Below are positions 12,222-13,555 of a DNA stretch of 13,555 nt, in pieces. The DNA comes from Mxb001 sp044360385 (GTDB taxonomy: Bacteria > Actinomycetota > Actinomycetes > S36-B12), in assembly GCA_044360385.1 (NCBI GenBank), contig JBIKKK010000043.1, forward strand, positions 1 to 13,555, read 5' to 3'. Numbering within the stretch: position 1 is the first letter of the stretch; every line of letters starts with the position of its first letter. The position numbers and the translations under genes were made by a program. The notes below the pieces were generated by a model. That model made no database searches. It was not told the DNA's origin and saw only the letters and a program-made list of their open reading frames with translations.

Positions 12222-12746
12222 ATGTCCGATGTGACCAAGACCCTCAACTTCAACGCCTGGGTCGATGAGCACGGCCCGAGCCTCAAGCCGCCCGTGGCCA
12301 ACAAGGAGATGTTCCCCGGGCACGAGGACTTCATCGTGATGGTGGTGGGGGGCCCTAACCAGCGCACCGACTTCCACGTCGACCCCTACGAGGAAGTCTT
12401 CTACCAGGTGCGCGGCAACATGCATGTCAACGTCGTGACCCCCGAGGGCCCTGCGCGCGTGGACATCCGCGAGGGCGAGATGTGGGTGCTTCCGCGCAAC
12501 CTGCCCCACTCGCCCCAGCGCCCCGAGGCCGGATCGATCGGCCTGGTCTTTGAGCGTCCGCGCGAGGAGGGCACGCTGGAGAAGTTCCAGTGGTACTGCC
12601 CCGATTGCGACGCCAAGGTCCACGAGGTCGAGCTGCAGGTGCGTGACATTACCGCCGACCTTCCGCCGATCTTCGAGGCCTTCTACGCCGATGAGGACGC
12701 GCGTATCTGTCCGTCGTGCAGTCGGCTCCATCCCGGAAAGGGCTGA
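12222..12746 (+). CDS. nbaC: 3-hydroxyanthranilate 3,4-dioxygenase
   Basis: The 174-aa cupin enzyme inserts O2 into 3-hydroxyanthranilate to yield 2-amino-3-carboxymuconate 6-semialdehyde. The non-haem Fe(II) ligands are His52 and Glu58 in 'RTDFHVDPYEEVFYQVRG' and His96 in 'LPHSPQRP'. Arg48 and Arg100 are in the places used for substrate binding in the Cupriavidus enzyme. The C-terminal part keeps the rubredoxin-like second metal site of bacterial-type HAO: C126-P-D-C129 and C163-P-S-C166. Length and all ligands are standard. The gene starts 2 bp after amnD with an AAGGA 6 nt upstream, and the next gene starts 2 bp after its stop, so it is in the middle of a tightly packed operon. Confidence 0.95.
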   Translation: MSDVTKTLNFNAWVDEHGPSLKPPVANKEMFPGHEDFIVMVVGGPNQRTDFHVDPYEEVFYQVRGNMHVNVVTPEGPARVDIREGEMWVLPRNLPHSPQRPEAGSIGLVFERPREEGTLEKFQWYCPDCDAKVHEVELQVRDITADLPPIFEAFYADEDARICPSCSRLHPGKG

Positions 12747-12748
12747 CC

Positions 12749-13555
12749 TTGCCCGTCATCGACGTCCACACCCACGACGTCCCACGCGGCTGGCCCGACC
12801 TCGCCGAGGCCACCGGCGCGCCCGGGCCGTGGCCGAGCCTGCGCCTCGAGGGAGAGCGCGACGCGATGATCCTGCTTGGCGACCGGGAGTTCCGCCAGAT
12901 CACCGACCAGTGCTGGGACCCCGAGGTCCGCGCTGCGGACATGGACGCCGATGGGATCGACATGCAGGTCGTCTCGCCCACTCCCGTCTTCTTCTCCTAC
13001 GAGCGCACCCCCGCAGAAGCAACCGCAGTCGCCCGGATCTTCAACGACCTCACACTCGAGATCTGCTCCGCCCTTCCCGAGCGCCTCGTGCCCTTCTGCC
13101 AGGTGCCGCTGCAGGATGTCGATGCCGCCTGCACTGAGCTCGAGCGCTCACTCGCCGCGGGCCATCGCGGCGTGGAGATCGGCAACCACGTGGGGGATCG
13201 CGATATCGACGACCCCGGCACGGTGGAGTTCCTGCAGCAGTGCGCGTCGTTGGGCGTGCCGGTCTTCGTCCACCCGTGGGACATGGGCGCCAGCCCGCGC
13301 ACCGCGCGGTGGATGGCGCAGTGGCTCGTCGGCATGCCCGCCGAGACCCACCTGACGATCCTCGCGATGATCCTGGGCGGGGCCTTCGACCGGATCGATC
13401 CCTCACTGCGCATCTGCTTCGCTCACGGCGGCGGCTCCTTCCCCTACTGGCTCGGCCGACTCGAGAACGCCTGGCACCAGCGCCCCGATCTGGTCGGGGT
13501 GTCGGCGCAGCCGCCATCGACCTACCTCGATCGCTTTTCCGTCGACTCGGTCGTC
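12749..13555 (+). CDS. nbaD: 2-amino-3-carboxymuconate-6-semialdehyde decarboxylase (ACMSD), 3' end cut by window
   Basis: The frame from a TTG at 12749 stays open to the last base (269 codons) and continues outside the window. It encodes an amidohydrolase-superfamily TIM barrel closely following human and Pseudomonas ACMSD. 'DVHTH' gives Zn ligands His7 and His9, 'CWDPEVR' is at 55-61, 'FVHPWDM' gives His175, 'WLVGMPAET' is at 192-200, and 'FAHGGGSFP' carries catalytic His226. The last Zn ligand (an Asp near residue 290) would be just past the window. ACMSD removes CO2 to form 2-aminomuconate semialdehyde, steering ACMS away from spontaneous closure to quinolinate and NAD, so this cluster is catabolic. 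TTG is the only start consistent with the conserved N-terminus, and a GGAAAGG at 12735-12741 lies 7 nt upstream. Confidence 0.93.
   Translation, partial: MPVIDVHTHDVPRGWPDLAEATGAPGPWPSLRLEGERDAMILLGDREFRQITDQCWDPEVRAADMDADGIDMQVVSPTPVFFSYERTPAEATAVARIFNDLTLEICSALPERLVPFCQVPLQDVDAACTELERSLAAGHRGVEIGNHVGDRDIDDPGTVEFLQQCASLGVPVFVHPWDMGASPRTARWMAQWLVGMPAETHLTILAMILGGAFDRIDPSLRICFAHGGGSFPYWLGRLENAWHQRPDLVGVSAQPPSTYLDRFSVDSVV

Overview
The window is G+C-rich, densely packed bacterial DNA that reads as an actinobacterium. The signs are the codon bias towards G/C at third positions, frequent GTG/TTG starts, start codons placed about 6 nt behind a -10 box (leaderless style), a lemA/DUF2207 pair, and actinobacterial-looking MOSC, EamA and aminoglycoside-phosphotransferase-like genes. 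I cannot place it more precisely, although Micrococcales-like lineages fit. No tRNA, rRNA, IS element or CRISPR array was found, and no gene-free stretch exceeds 200 bp.

Left part (1-5340): short housekeeping or accessory genes in alternating orientation. In order they are the 3' end of a cytochrome b5-like haem-binding protein (+), an EamA-type transporter (-), a MOSC-domain protein (+), a small membrane-anchored hypothetical protein (-), a pyridoxamine-phosphate-oxidase-like flavoprotein (+), an APH-like phosphotransferase (-), a 95-aa two-helix membrane protein (+) and a quinone-oxidoreductase-type dehydrogenase (-). All four convergent pairs end with stop codons that overlap, abut or lie 3 bp apart, leaving no room for a terminator between them.

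Middle part (5340-8453): leftward genes. They are a 41-aa Cys-rich zinc-ribbon mini-protein, a 15-bp perfect inverted-repeat element, a DUF2207 exported membrane protein with a Gly-rich tail, lemA, a 12-bp-stem terminator, and an Ig-like lipoprotein.

Right part (8647-13555): six rightward genes forming a tryptophan-catabolic cluster. They are tryptophan 2,3-dioxygenase (kynA), kynureninase (kynU), an alpha/beta-hydrolase formylkynurenine formamidase, a RidA-family 2-aminomuconate deaminase (amnD/nbaF type), 3-hydroxyanthranilate 3,4-dioxygenase and ACMS decarboxylase (cut by the window end). Together they cover tryptophan -> N-formylkynurenine -> kynurenine -> [3-hydroxykynurenine] -> 3-hydroxyanthranilate -> 2-amino-3-carboxymuconate semialdehyde -> 2-aminomuconate semialdehyde -> [2-aminomuconate] -> 4-oxalocrotonate. 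The bracketed intermediates need kynurenine 3-monooxygenase and aminomuconate-semialdehyde dehydrogenase, which are not in the window and may lie downstream. A hairpin and a second promoter-like element split the cluster into an upper (kynA-kynU-formamidase) and a lower (amnD-HAO-ACMSD) block.

The most notable points are a TDO with Ser where the catalytic-pocket His of bacterial TDOs lies, a near-identical start-site element shared by lemA, kynA and amnD, the stop-codon geometry of the convergent pairs, and the inverted-repeat element beside the zinc-ribbon mini-gene.
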